Shown in pieces: positions 1-8,440 of a stretch of 18,659 nt of DNA. Positions within the stretch are counted from its first letter, which is position 1; each line of letters begins with the position of its first letter. Under the pieces are notes generated by a model. That model had not been told where the DNA came from and ran no database searches. It saw only the letters and a program-made list of their open reading frames with translations. The stretch spans positions 1 to 18,659 of the forward strand of contig PXDI01000220.1 in the NCBI GenBank assembly GCA_003565095.1. Reading direction: 5' to 3'. Both the position numbers and the translations under genes were made by a program. This DNA comes from PVC group bacterium (GTDB lineage Bacteria > Verrucomicrobiota > Kiritimatiellia > UBA8416 > PXDI01).

Positions 1-222
1 AACTCAACACTCATGATCTGGACACCCCGGAATCTGGCAGACTAAACGCGCCCAGGTGCTTTGGCAGACTAAGTGAGCCCCCTAGGCAAGCAGGGGGGCT
101 AAATTACTTTGTCAATTCACACCTGGTCGCTTTTTTTTAAAATATGTTTGTAGAACGGGCATTTGCCTGCCATTATAAACAGACTAAGCGGGAAACTGCA
201 TAAGAAATTACGAGGAGAAATT
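1..222. other. Non-coding leader before the GAF/GGDEF-like gene
   Basis: No convincing gene lies here. The stretch holds three copies of CAGACTAA (38-45, 65-72, 180-187); the first two sit inside an 11-bp direct repeat TGGCAGACTAA at 35-45 and 62-72. It also has a GC-rich hairpin at 76-100 and a T8 run at 131-138 followed by AAAA. A -10-like TATAAA at 174-179 lies 43 bp before the ATG at 223, but no good -35 hexamer is found at a 16-18 bp spacing, so a promoter here is only a guess. The ribosome binding site GAGGAG (212-217) serves the ATG at 223. Confidence 0.6.
76..100 (+). terminator. GC-rich hairpin, possible terminator of an upstream gene
   Basis: AGCCCCC at 76-82 pairs with GGGGGCT at 94-100, and the intervening bases (83-93) form the loop. 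This is a seven-pair, nearly all-GC stem. The following bases (AAATTACTTT) are AT-rich but do not form a true U-tract, so rho-independent termination is plausible rather than demonstrated. It would isolate the ATPase operon from whatever lies to the left of the window. Confidence 0.35.
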
Positions 223-1245
223 ATGTCGGCAACAACTCTCGGCGGCTGGCTGGTGCATGTCATGCAGCGGGCGGACGGGGCGCTTTCACTCGAGGAAGCC
301 CTGCACGTTATTATGGACAGCATGAAAGACTACTTTCCCTGCCAAAGCGTTGCCGTCATTTTGATCGACGACGATACCAAGGAAATGCGGATCAAAATAT
401 CGCGCCAGATCAGCTATACATTTGTCAAAAAATATCATATGAACGGTCCGAGCCCCACTGCCGAGAAAGTAGTGCTGGAACAGCAGCCGCTGCTGCTCAA
501 TAACATCACCCCGGACTCAGAAACCTATCGTGAACTGAAACTTGAGCACGATTTCACCTCAGCGGTACTCGCACCGGTGGTGCGCAACCAGCGCGGCGTC
601 GGCTATATCTTTGCCGACCGTACCAACGGCGATAAATTCAACCAATCCGACCTGCTGCATTTACAGGTTATCGGCTTCCTGATCGGCAATATCATGGAGA
701 AGTTCGACCTCATCCAGCTCAGCCGGAAACTGTCGCAACTGGATGACTCCACTCAGGTGCTGCAGTACAAGGCATTTATTCCGGAAATGACGACCGAATT
801 GCAGCGGGCACGCACCCATGATTATCAGGTCACACTGGCCCTCGTGTCTGTCTGCGCTTTCCGCGAATATGTGGAAACTTACGGGATCGACGGCGCACAT
901 GCTCTGCTGGCTGAAGTCGCCGGCATTATTAAAGAAAACATCCGCGACATGGACATTATCGGCCGTTTCGGCGCGGATGAATTTATCGTTTGCCTGTCCG
1001 GAATGAACCGTGAAGAAGCGCAGCAAAGACTGGATGAAATCCGCCAGATTGTTGCCGAAAAAGCGGTTGGACAGGGCGATACCGCTATTTATCTGCGAAT
1101 CGGTGCACTGACTCTTGAACATGACAAGGATCTGACAACCGGTACACAGGAAATTCTCGGAGCGCTCGGACGCAGTCTGGTTGAGGCTAAAAGCAGCCAC
1201 GATGATTCCTCCGGCGCAGTTGTTCATTCTTTAAGCGAGAACTAG
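223..1245 (+). CDS. GAF domain protein with degenerate GGDEF domain
   Basis: A 340-residue cytoplasmic protein with no membrane segment. Residues about 15-160 look like a GAF sensory domain and about 195-320 like a GGDEF domain. The signature is GADEF (250-254) rather than GGDEF. The segment that normally carries the metal-binding Asp and the substrate-contacting Asn-Asp reads VSVCAFREYVETYG (208-221): Ser and Cys replace the DxD aspartates and Val-Glu replaces Asn-Asp. Diguanylate cyclase activity is therefore unlikely; binding of a ligand, GTP or a partner protein remains possible. The ATG at 223 is chosen over an in-frame one at 163 because GAGGAG lies 5 bp upstream. The gene ends 16 bp before the ATPase E gene on the same strand, so co-transcription is likely, and a role in controlling the ATPase is an inference from position only. 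Confidence 0.85.
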   Translation: MSATTLGGWLVHVMQRADGALSLEEALHVIMDSMKDYFPCQSVAVILIDDDTKEMRIKISRQISYTFVKKYHMNGPSPTAEKVVLEQQPLLLNNITPDSETYRELKLEHDFTSAVLAPVVRNQRGVGYIFADRTNGDKFNQSDLLHLQVIGFLIGNIMEKFDLIQLSRKLSQLDDSTQVLQYKAFIPEMTTELQRARTHDYQVTLALVSVCAFREYVETYGIDGAHALLAEVAGIIKENIRDMDIIGRFGADEFIVCLSGMNREEAQQRLDEIRQIVAEKAVGQGDTAIYLRIGALTLEHDKDLTTGTQEILGALGRSLVEAKSSHDDSSGAVVHSLSEN

Positions 1246-1261
1246 AAAAAGGATACAGTTT

Positions 1262-1882
1262 ATGGCCACAGAACTTCAGGGTCTTCTGGATGAGATCAAG
1301 AAAAACGGTATAGAAAAAGCGGATGCAGAAGCCAAAACAATCATAGACAAGGCGCGCAAAACGGCCGAAGAGATCACCGCCAAGGCCGAAAAAGACGCCA
1401 AGGCCCTGCGTGAAAATGCCGAAAAGACAGCGCAGGAAACTGAACAGTACGGACGTACGGCCCTGACTCAGGCGGCGCGTGATATCGTCCTGTCGGTCAG
1501 CGAAGCACTGCAGGCCATGGCGCGCAAGCTGGCTGAAACCGACGCAAAAGAGGCCATGAGCACCGAAGCTTTCAGCAAGGTAATTGCTGATGCAGTCAAG
1601 GCTTATGCCGAAAACTCCGGCAGCGCTGATATCGAGGTGCTGACTGCCAAGGATCAGCAGGAGGCTGTCAGCAAACATGTGCAGTCACGCCTCGGCGAAG
1701 AACTGCGCAAAGGAATCAAGATTTCCGCCGGGCCTTCAGCCGGCTTCCGTATCCGCGTTGAAAAAGGCCGCATCGAGCATGATTTCACCCCCGAGGCGCT
1801 TGTTGAGGCCATGGCAGTATACGTCAATACAGACCTTGCAAAGCTGCTCAAAGATGCCGCCGCTTCCGCTAACGACAAATGA
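1262..1882 (+). CDS. atpE: V/A-type ATPase subunit E (peripheral stalk)
   Basis: A 206-residue subunit. Residues about 10-65 are an Ala/Glu/Lys-rich helix with coiled-coil character, followed by a globular C-terminal half containing the GFRIRVEKGRIEHDFTPEAL region typical of the vATP-synt_E family. Subunit E forms the peripheral stalk that holds the catalytic A3B3 head against rotation. In A/V ATPases its partner is subunit G/H, and no such gene is seen here. AAAGGA (1247-1252) precedes the ATG. It is the first recognisable ATPase gene, 16 bp after the GAF/GGDEF-like gene and 13 bp before the DUF2764 gene. The name ntpE or vatE would be equally valid. Confidence 0.88.
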   Translation: MATELQGLLDEIKKNGIEKADAEAKTIIDKARKTAEEITAKAEKDAKALRENAEKTAQETEQYGRTALTQAARDIVLSVSEALQAMARKLAETDAKEAMSTEAFSKVIADAVKAYAENSGSADIEVLTAKDQQEAVSKHVQSRLGEELRKGIKISAGPSAGFRIRVEKGRIEHDFTPEALVEAMAVYVNTDLAKLLKDAAASANDK

Positions 1883-1895
1883 TATTGCAAGCGCC

Positions 1896-2450
1896 ATGAC
1901 TTATTACTATTTCGTCGCCAGTCTTCCTGAACTCAGTCTTGAGGCCGAACCGCCAATGGACTTGCAGCAGTTTGTCGGCGAATGTGCGCTGCATCTTTCG
2001 GAAAAAGATTATGCCACACTGACAAAGCTCATGGCCAATGATCCGGATATACAGGCCGCGGCCGAAGGGCCTTTTGCAAGGGTGTGGCTTTCCCGCAGCC
2101 GGCAGCTTTTGTTTACACTCGCACGCCGGCGCGCCGCACGCTGGAGCACTCAGGCGCCTGAAATGACCAACGATCTTGCCGACTTCAGCGCCGACATCGA
2201 ACGCCGCACCGAAGACGCCGCACAAACGGCCAACCCCTTTGAAAGAGAAAAGGCGCTCGATGCAATGCTATGGCATGAATTAGACGAACTTGAAATAAGT
2301 CAACCGTTCTCCAATAAGACGGTTTTTGCCTATGGACTGAAACTGAAAATGGTTCAGCGTCGGGCGGCAATGACAGAACCAGCCGGTAAAGAAAGACTGC
2401 AGGAATTGCTGGAAATCACTCCGGGAAATGAAAAACAGAATGATGAATAA
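1896..2450 (+). CDS. DUF2764 family V-ATPase-operon protein
   Basis: A 184-residue soluble protein starting MTYYYFVASLPEL, the characteristic beginning of DUF2764 proteins. These occupy the same slot between subunits E and A in the V-ATPase operons of chlamydiae, spirochaetes and Bacteroidetes. The frame stays open upstream into the E gene, but the ATG at 1896 fits the family start and lies 13 bp after the E stop, so translational coupling is likely; no strong Shine-Dalgarno is visible. The C-terminal half is highly charged and probably helical. Its biochemical function is not established. Because a separate subunit C gene is absent here, a role as the replacement for the C (central-stalk socket) subunit is a reasonable inference. 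Confidence 0.8.
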   Translation: MTYYYFVASLPELSLEAEPPMDLQQFVGECALHLSEKDYATLTKLMANDPDIQAAAEGPFARVWLSRSRQLLFTLARRRAARWSTQAPEMTNDLADFSADIERRTEDAAQTANPFEREKALDAMLWHELDELEISQPFSNKTVFAYGLKLKMVQRRAAMTEPAGKERLQELLEITPGNEKQNDE

Positions 2451-2537
2451 TAAACAAATGGCTCGCGCCGGGGCATTTTACCGTCTCCGGCAAACAGCAT
2501 TCAATGCGGCGGATAATGCCGCGGGAGAGAAACGCGT

Positions 2538-4289
2538 ATGAGCAATTCTACGGGACGCGTAAAAGGCGTCAACGGCAACATGTTGACTGTCGAGTTTGAG
2601 GGGGCTGTCAGCCAGAATGAAGTTGCATATGTCAGTGAGGGCGAAAACCGGCTGATGTGTGAAGTCATCCGCTTGCGCGGCCGCCGGGCCGACTTGCAGG
2701 TATTTGAAGATACTACCGGCATTCAAATTGATGACGAAGTAGAGTTTACCGGAGAACTGCTTTCTGTTGAACTTGGACCGGGACTCCTGACACAGGTCTT
2801 TGACGGCCTGCAGAACCCCCTGCCCCAGCTTGCCGAGCAATGCGGATTCTTTCTGCAACGCGGCACCTATCTGGATGCGCTGCCGCGCGACACAAAGTGG
2901 AAATTCACCCCGAAGGTAAAACAGGGGGATGAATTGACCGCAGGTGAGACCGTCGGCATCGTTCCCGAAGGCATTTTTGAACATGCCATCATGGTGCCGT
3001 TCAATCTGCCCGGTCAGGCAAAAATCAAGAGCGTTGTCGAGGAAGGCGATTACACTGTTTCTGATACGGTTGCTGTGCTGGAAAACGATGATGGTGCGGA
3101 AACTGAAGTAAAACTGATGCAGCGCTGGCCGGTGAAAGTTCCGATCCGCGCTTATGATGAGCGTCTGCGCCCGGCTGAGCCGCTGGTTACCCGCATCCGC
3201 ATTGTTGACACATTCTTTCCGGTTGCCCGCGGCGGAACTTACTGCATCCCCGGACCCTTCGGCGCAGGTAAAACCGTACTCCAACAGATCACCAGCCGTT
3301 ACGCTGATGTGGATATCGTCATTGTCGCCGCCTGCGGTGAGCGCGCCGGTGAAGTGGTGGAAACCCTGCGCGAATTCCCGGAACTGACCGATCCGCGCAC
3401 CGGCAAAAGCCTTATGGACCGTACAGTCATCATTTGCAATACCAGCTCCATGCCGGTGGCCGCACGCGAAGCATCGGTCTATACCGCCGTCACCGTGGCT
3501 GAATATTACCGCCAGATGGGACTGAATGTGCTGCTGCTGGCGGACTCCACTTCACGCTGGGCACAGGCCCTGCGTGAAGTTTCCGGCCGCCTCGAGGAAA
3601 TCCCCGGCGAAGAAGCCTTCCCGGCCTATCTTGAGTCGGTCATTGCTTCGTTCTACGAGCGCGGCGGACTGGTCAGCCTTAAAGACGGCCGCAAAGGCTC
3701 AATCACCATCGGCGGCACAGTCAGCCCGGCCGGCGGAAATTTTGACGAACCGGTTACACAGGCTACACTGAAAGTTGTCGGCGCTTTTCACGGACTCTCG
3801 CGCGCGCGCTCTGATGCCCGCCGCTACCCAGCCATCGACCCCCTCGACAGTTGGAGCAAATACGTAAGCGTGGTGGACGACGAATCAGTCAAGGCCGCTC
3901 ACGCGCTGCTGCGCCGCGGTAGCGAAATCGGCCAGATGATGAAAGTCGTCGGTGAAGAAGGAACTTCCATTGAAGATTTTGTCACATTTCTGAAAGCCGA
4001 ATATCTCGATGCCGTCTACCTGCAGCAGGACGCTTTTGATGCAGTTGACGGCGCCACCGCCGCCGAACGGCAGCAGCATGTCTTCGCGGTTATGCTCGCA
4101 ATCATGAATGCCGGATTGAAATTTAAATCGCGCGATGAAGCACGCCGCTTCTTCCACGAGCTGACACAGGTAACAAGAGACTGGAACCGCGCACCAATGG
4201 ATGAAGACAAGTTCAAGGAACTTGAAGATAAAATCAAAGGACGCATCACGGAGAACGAAAATAATGCAAAAAGTTTATCATCAGATTGA
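2538..4289 (+). CDS. atpA: V/A-type ATPase catalytic subunit A
   Basis: A 583-residue catalytic subunit of the V1 head, close to the usual length of about 580-600. The P-loop GPFGAGKTV spans 239-247, with Lys245 and Thr246 contacting the phosphates. Further family motifs are GERAGEVVE, NTSSMPVAAREAS, LLADSTSRWAQALREVSGRL and EEAFPAYL. The N-terminal beta-barrel and the non-homologous insert (about 110-190) that separates A subunits from F-type beta are present. It hydrolyses or makes ATP at the A/B interface. The ATG at 2538 follows GGGAGAG (2523-2529). The 87 bp after the DUF2764 gene contain a five-pair hairpin (GCGGC 2506-2510, GCCGC 2518-2522) directly before that ribosome site. The end overlaps subunit B by 26 bp. 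Confidence 0.97.
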   Translation: MSNSTGRVKGVNGNMLTVEFEGAVSQNEVAYVSEGENRLMCEVIRLRGRRADLQVFEDTTGIQIDDEVEFTGELLSVELGPGLLTQVFDGLQNPLPQLAEQCGFFLQRGTYLDALPRDTKWKFTPKVKQGDELTAGETVGIVPEGIFEHAIMVPFNLPGQAKIKSVVEEGDYTVSDTVAVLENDDGAETEVKLMQRWPVKVPIRAYDERLRPAEPLVTRIRIVDTFFPVARGGTYCIPGPFGAGKTVLQQITSRYADVDIVIVAACGERAGEVVETLREFPELTDPRTGKSLMDRTVIICNTSSMPVAAREASVYTAVTVAEYYRQMGLNVLLLADSTSRWAQALREVSGRLEEIPGEEAFPAYLESVIASFYERGGLVSLKDGRKGSITIGGTVSPAGGNFDEPVTQATLKVVGAFHGLSRARSDARRYPAIDPLDSWSKYVSVVDDESVKAAHALLRRGSEIGQMMKVVGEEGTSIEDFVTFLKAEYLDAVYLQQDAFDAVDGATAAERQQHVFAVMLAIMNAGLKFKSRDEARRFFHELTQVTRDWNRAPMDEDKFKELEDKIKGRITENENNAKSLSSD

Positions 4290-5556
4290 TCATATCGCCG
4301 GCAACGTCATTACGGTGCGCGCCGACGGGGTCAAATACCGTGACCTGGCGCAGGTAACTTCGCGCCATACCACATCTCTGGCACAGGTCATCCGGCTGCA
4401 GGATGACAGCGTGTCGCTGCAGGTTTTTGCGGGTGGCCGCGGTGTTTCCACCGATGCACGGGTACGTTTTCTCGGGCGCTCCATGCAGGTGCCCTACTCC
4501 GAAGCACTGTTGGGACGCATTTTCACCGGCGGCGCAGTACCCCGTGATAAAGGACCGCAAATTACCGAAAACCTGATCGATATCGGCGGACCTTCGGTCA
4601 ACCCGGCTAAACGCATCATCCCGCGCAATATGGTCCGAACCGGTATCCCCATGATTGATGTATTCAATACTCTGGTGGAATCGCAGAAACTGCCGGTTTT
4701 TGCACGCGCCGGGGAACCATACAACCCCTTGCTGGCTCGTATCGCCCTGCAGGCGGAAGTCGATGTCATCGTGCTCGGCGGAATGGGTCTCAAGCATGAT
4801 GATTATCTGTATTTCCGAGACACGCTGGAAAGCAGCGGCGCACTGTCACATACCGTCATGTTTGTGCATACCGCCGCCGACCCGGTTGTGGAATGCCTGC
4901 TGGTGCCGGATATCAGTCTCGCCGTTGCCGAGAAGTTCGCCCTGGAGGGCAAACGCGTGCTGGTGCTGCTGACTGATATGACAAACTTTGCCGATGCCAT
5001 GAAGGAAATCGCCATTACGATGGAACAGATTCCGTCCAACCGCGGTTATCCCGGCGATTTATACAGCCAGCTTGCCGCCCGTTATGAGAAAGCGGTCGAC
5101 TTTGAAGGCGCCGGCTCCATCACCATTCTGGCAGCCACCACCATGCCGGGGGATGATGTCACCCACCCTGTCCCGGATAACACCGGCTATATCACCGAGG
5201 GGCAGTTCTATCTGCGTAACGGGCGGATCGAGCCGTTCGGCTCTCTGAGCCGTCTGAAACAGCAGGTCAACGGCAAAACACGTGATGACCATCGCACCAT
5301 CATGAACACTCTCATTCAACTCTATTCAGGATATCGCGAAACCGTTGAGAAACAGTCAATGGGCTTCCGAATGGGTGAATGGGATAACAAACTGCTCAAG
5401 TACGGTAAACGCTTTGAGGCTGAAATGATGGATCTTTCAGTGAATATCCCGCTGGAGCAGGCGCTTGATCTCGGATGGGAAATTCTGGCCGACTGCTTCG
5501 ATGCAATCGAAACCGGCATCCAGTCTGATCTACTAGAACAGTTCTGGCCGAAGTAA
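4264..5556 (+). CDS. atpB: V/A-type ATPase regulatory subunit B
   Basis: A 430-residue non-catalytic nucleotide-binding subunit that alternates with A in the A3B3 head. As expected for B it lacks a P-loop. Recognisable stretches are GPSVNPAKRIIPRNMVRTGIP, KLPVFARAGEPYNPLLARIA, LLTDMTNFADAMKEI, NRGYPGDLYSQLAARYEKA and TMPGDDVTHPVPDNTGYITEGQ (shown in part), all typical of B. The ATG at 4264 fits the family start and has GGAG at 4250-4253; it lies within the last 26 bp of the A gene, so A and B are translationally coupled, in keeping with their equal stoichiometry. Subunit D starts 12 bp after the stop. Confidence 0.96.
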   Translation: MQKVYHQIDHIAGNVITVRADGVKYRDLAQVTSRHTTSLAQVIRLQDDSVSLQVFAGGRGVSTDARVRFLGRSMQVPYSEALLGRIFTGGAVPRDKGPQITENLIDIGGPSVNPAKRIIPRNMVRTGIPMIDVFNTLVESQKLPVFARAGEPYNPLLARIALQAEVDVIVLGGMGLKHDDYLYFRDTLESSGALSHTVMFVHTAADPVVECLLVPDISLAVAEKFALEGKRVLVLLTDMTNFADAMKEIAITMEQIPSNRGYPGDLYSQLAARYEKAVDFEGAGSITILAATTMPGDDVTHPVPDNTGYITEGQFYLRNGRIEPFGSLSRLKQQVNGKTRDDHRTIMNTLIQLYSGYRETVEKQSMGFRMGEWDNKLLKYGKRFEAEMMDLSVNIPLEQALDLGWEILADCFDAIETGIQSDLLEQFWPK

Positions 5557-5568
5557 CGGTAAGCGGAT

Positions 5569-6195
5569 ATGGCTAAAATAAAGCACACAAAAACGGAATT
5601 GAAGGCGCAGAATGAGGCACTCACCCGCTTCGAACGCTTTCTGCCGATGCTGATTCTGAAAAAACAGCAGTTGCAGGCGGAAATACTGTCGCTGACGCAT
5701 AAAATTGACGAGCTGAAAAGCAAGTACAAGCAGCAGATCGACGGCATGCAAAGCTGGATCAGGGTGGCGGGAGAAAACTTTGCTCTTGAAAGCCTGATTG
5801 ATTTCGAACGGGTCACGGTTGATCAGGGGAACATTGCCGGGGTCGAGGTGCCGCTTTTCCGTGAAGCGGTCATTAATCTGAAAACACCCGACCTGTTGCA
5901 ATCCCCCGCATGGGTCGATGACGTTCTGTTAGCGCTGAAGGAACTGCTTACAATCAAAGCCGAGCGGGAAACCCTCGAAGAGGAGCGGCGGCGCATTCAG
6001 GATGAACTGCAAACCACCGCCCAGCGGGTCAACCTCTTTGAAAAAGTCAAGATACCCGAATGCAAAGAAAATATCCGCGTAATCAAGATTTACCTCGGTG
6101 ATGAACAGACCGCGGCAGTGGCTCGCGGCAAGATTGCCAAAAAACGTACCGCCGGAGGTCCGGCTGATCAATCTGAACAACAGGTGGCAGCATGA
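5569..6195 (+). CDS. atpD: V/A-type ATPase subunit D (central rotor shaft)
   Basis: A 208-residue protein of the vATP-synt_D family. It begins MAKIKHTKTELKAQNEAL, and the early KKQQLQAEI segment is the conserved start of the long helical hairpin that turns inside the A3B3 ring. Both ends are coiled-coil-like helices and the middle (about 60-120) is the compact part. The C-terminus is basic and low in complexity (KIAKKRTAGGPADQSEQQ). Its stop overlaps the start of subunit I by four bases (ATGA), indicating tight coupling. In most V/A ATPases the shaft is D plus F; no F gene is present in this window. Confidence 0.93.
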   Translation: MAKIKHTKTELKAQNEALTRFERFLPMLILKKQQLQAEILSLTHKIDELKSKYKQQIDGMQSWIRVAGENFALESLIDFERVTVDQGNIAGVEVPLFREAVINLKTPDLLQSPAWVDDVLLALKELLTIKAERETLEEERRRIQDELQTTAQRVNLFEKVKIPECKENIRVIKIYLGDEQTAAVARGKIAKKRTAGGPADQSEQQVAA

Positions 6196-7964
6196 TTGTG
6201 CCGATGAAAAAAATCACCGTGCTGTGTCTGGCGGAAAAACGTCAGGCGGCACTTCATCAACTTGAAAAAATCGGCGTATTGCATCTTGTGCCATGCGCCG
6301 AACCGCAGGAAAGCGGCGGACTGGAAGAAGCGCGACGCACCCTCGCCCGCACCGGTCAGGCTGTCGCGATCCTCAAACGCTATTTGGCGCCGGAGCATCA
6401 ACAGCAGCAGTCAGTCACAGCCGCAGGCGGCGACATTGTTGAGCGCTGTCATAAGCTTGTTGGCGAACAGAAGTCTCTCTCGGATGAATGCACCGCACTG
6501 GAACGCGAACTGGCGCGCTGCTCCCCGCTGGGCAGATTCGATCCGCAAACACTCAATCAATTAAAGCAGCGCGGACTCTTCGTCAAAGTCTACAAGGTTC
6601 CAGTCAAAAACCCGCCGCCCCTGCCGCAAAATGCTTTTGTTCAGGTTCTCAGTGAAGAGCGCGGCATCCAGTGGCTCGTACTGGCCGCAGATACGGCAAG
6701 CGAGTACCCGGCAGACGAATTTGACCTGCCAAAGCAATCCATTGATGAAATGCGAACCGGACTCGACTCGCAACGCAAACGCCTGGCTCAGATTGAGGAC
6801 GAACTGACCGGATTGGCGCATTTGCTGCCGGAAGTCAACATAAGCCAAACAGCGGCCCGGAACAGGCTCGCCATGGAAGAGGCCCGTAGCGGCATGGGAC
6901 AGCATGAGCAGCTCGCCTACCTTACCGGATTCTGTCCTGAACCGCGGATTGATGAACTCAAACAGGCCGCCGCCGCTAACGGCTGGGGACTGGTTATCGA
7001 TGCTCCGGAAACTTCCGATAATGTACCGACTCTGGTTGAATATCCGCGGATTGTAAAACCGATCAAGGCGGTTTTTGATATGCTGCAGATTCTGCCCGGC
7101 TACCGCGAGGCCGACATTTCCGCGGTGTTCCTGATTTTCTTCAGCATATTCTTCGCCATGCTGATCGGCGATGCCGGTTACGGACTGCTGTTTATGCTGG
7201 CCACGCTCGCCGCCCGCCGCAAATTCAAAACAGCCCCGTCATATCCCTTTGTTCTGTTAGGCATTCTCAGCACAACAACAATGCTCTGGGGCATTATCAC
7301 CGGTAATTATTTCGGCATTCCGCCGGAAGTTCTACCGGCTTTCATGCAGGGCATCCGTGTGCCGTGGCTGCTTGAAAGTGATAATATTATGCAGTTGTGC
7401 TTTGTTCTGGGTGCAGTTCATCTGACCATTGCGCACATCTGGAACGCCGTTATCTGTTATCCCGACAAACGCTGGCTGGCACAAACCGGATGGATCGGGC
7501 TGGTCTGGACGATGTTTATCCTGGCTTCAGCAGTAGTCCTCGGCAATCCGCTGCCGATAGCGCTCACCGCAGTTCTGTTCGGCGGCGGCATAGTTCTTGT
7601 GGCAGGCTTTATGACCCCGCCGGCTGATTTGAAAAAAGATTGGATCAACCATGCCATGCTGCCACTGAATGTGGTGAGCTGTTTTGTCGATGTTGTTTCG
7701 TATATCCGCCTGTTTGCCGTCGGGATGGCATCCCTGCAGGTCGCACGCAGTTTCAATGATATGGCCGTCGGTGTCGGTATGAGTCATATGCTGGCACTCC
7801 CGATCAGCGCACTGATCCTGCTGCTGGGACACGGACTGAACATAATGCTTTGCGGACTGGGTATACTGGTTCACGGGGTACGGCTCAATACGCTTGAATT
7901 CTCGCTGCATAAACAGCTTGAATGGGCCGGATCACCCTATAAACCGTTTGGAGCAAAAGAGTAA
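6192..7964 (+). CDS. atpI: V/A-type ATPase subunit I (membrane stator)
   Basis: A 590-residue equivalent of eukaryotic subunit a. It starts MIVPMKKITVLCLAEKRQAAL, the usual opening of the family. Residues 1 to about 300 form the cytoplasmic arm with helical coiled-coil stretches. From about 311 there are roughly seven membrane helices, the first containing the conserved FFAMLIGDAGYG. Arg506 in SYIRLFAVGMA is the essential arginine that faces the ion-binding glutamate of the K ring. The ATG at 6192 overlaps the D stop. The protein forms the ion half-channels together with subunit K, whose gene starts 26 bp downstream. Its ion choice follows the K ring, which here looks Na+-type. Confidence 0.95.
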   Translation: MIVPMKKITVLCLAEKRQAALHQLEKIGVLHLVPCAEPQESGGLEEARRTLARTGQAVAILKRYLAPEHQQQQSVTAAGGDIVERCHKLVGEQKSLSDECTALERELARCSPLGRFDPQTLNQLKQRGLFVKVYKVPVKNPPPLPQNAFVQVLSEERGIQWLVLAADTASEYPADEFDLPKQSIDEMRTGLDSQRKRLAQIEDELTGLAHLLPEVNISQTAARNRLAMEEARSGMGQHEQLAYLTGFCPEPRIDELKQAAAANGWGLVIDAPETSDNVPTLVEYPRIVKPIKAVFDMLQILPGYREADISAVFLIFFSIFFAMLIGDAGYGLLFMLATLAARRKFKTAPSYPFVLLGILSTTTMLWGIITGNYFGIPPEVLPAFMQGIRVPWLLESDNIMQLCFVLGAVHLTIAHIWNAVICYPDKRWLAQTGWIGLVWTMFILASAVVLGNPLPIALTAVLFGGGIVLVAGFMTPPADLKKDWINHAMLPLNVVSCFVDVVSYIRLFAVGMASLQVARSFNDMAVGVGMSHMLALPISALILLLGHGLNIMLCGLGILVHGVRLNTLEFSLHKQLEWAGSPYKPFGAKE

Positions 7965-7990
7965 ACTAAGCAAAAAAAAGGAGAATGAAA

Positions 7991-8440
7991 ATGGACGCAG
8001 AAATGGTAATGTCGATTGGCAAAATCGGTGCGGTAGCGGCTCTTTCACTGGCGGCAATGGGTTCGGCTCTGGGAACGGGTGCAGCCGGGGCCGCGGCAAT
8101 CGGAGCATGGAAACGTTGTTATGCGCAAAGCAAAGCAGCCCCGTTTATGCTGATTGCGTTTGTCGGCGCACCGCTTTCACAGACAATTTACGGCATGATT
8201 CTTATGTTTGTGATGAACGGACGCATTGAAGAAGGCGCTCCATGGCCGCAAATGGTCGGCGCCGGCGTTTTTGCCGGACTGGCAATGGGCTTTTCGGCGT
8301 GGATGCAGGGACGCGCCGGTGCCGGCGGATCACACGCGCTGGCCGAAACCGGCGAAGGTTTCACTAACTATCTGGCTGCGCTCGGCGTAATCGAAACCGT
8401 CGCCATTTTTACAATGGTATTCACTTTCTTCGTGATTTGA
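7991..8440 (+). CDS. atpK: V/A-type ATPase subunit K (rotor ring proteolipid), probably Na+-binding
   Basis: A 149-residue proteolipid of two helical hairpins (four membrane helices). By alignment with the Na+-binding Enterococcus hirae NtpK (ligands Leu61 backbone, Thr64, Gln65, Gln110, Glu139) the equivalents are Ala60, Ser63, Gln64 (in APLSQTIYG), Gln106 (in AWMQGRAGAGG) and Glu135 (in GVIETVAIF). All side-chain ligands are kept, with Ser for Thr. Na+ coupling is therefore the best reading. An in-frame ATG at 7985 is rejected because GGAG (7980-7983) would be 1 bp away; from the ATG at 7991 the spacing is 7 bp. It is the last ATPase gene; rnfA begins 71 bp later. Confidence 0.93.
   Translation: MDAEMVMSIGKIGAVAALSLAAMGSALGTGAAGAAAIGAWKRCYAQSKAAPFMLIAFVGAPLSQTIYGMILMFVMNGRIEEGAPWPQMVGAGVFAGLAMGFSAWMQGRAGAGGSHALAETGEGFTNYLAALGVIETVAIFTMVFTFFVI

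Noticed and set aside
661..1227. Long minus-strand open frame opposite the GAF/GGDEF-like gene
   Set aside because: It mirrors the third-base bias of the real plus-strand gene and encodes no recognisable domain.
2478..3284. 268-codon minus-strand open frame opposite subunit A
   Set aside because: The plus strand encodes a clearly conserved ATPase subunit; the opposite frame is a compositional shadow.
7985..7990. Upstream ATG of atpK adding two residues
   Set aside because: GGAG would be only one base from this ATG; the ATG at 7991 has a normal 7-bp spacing.
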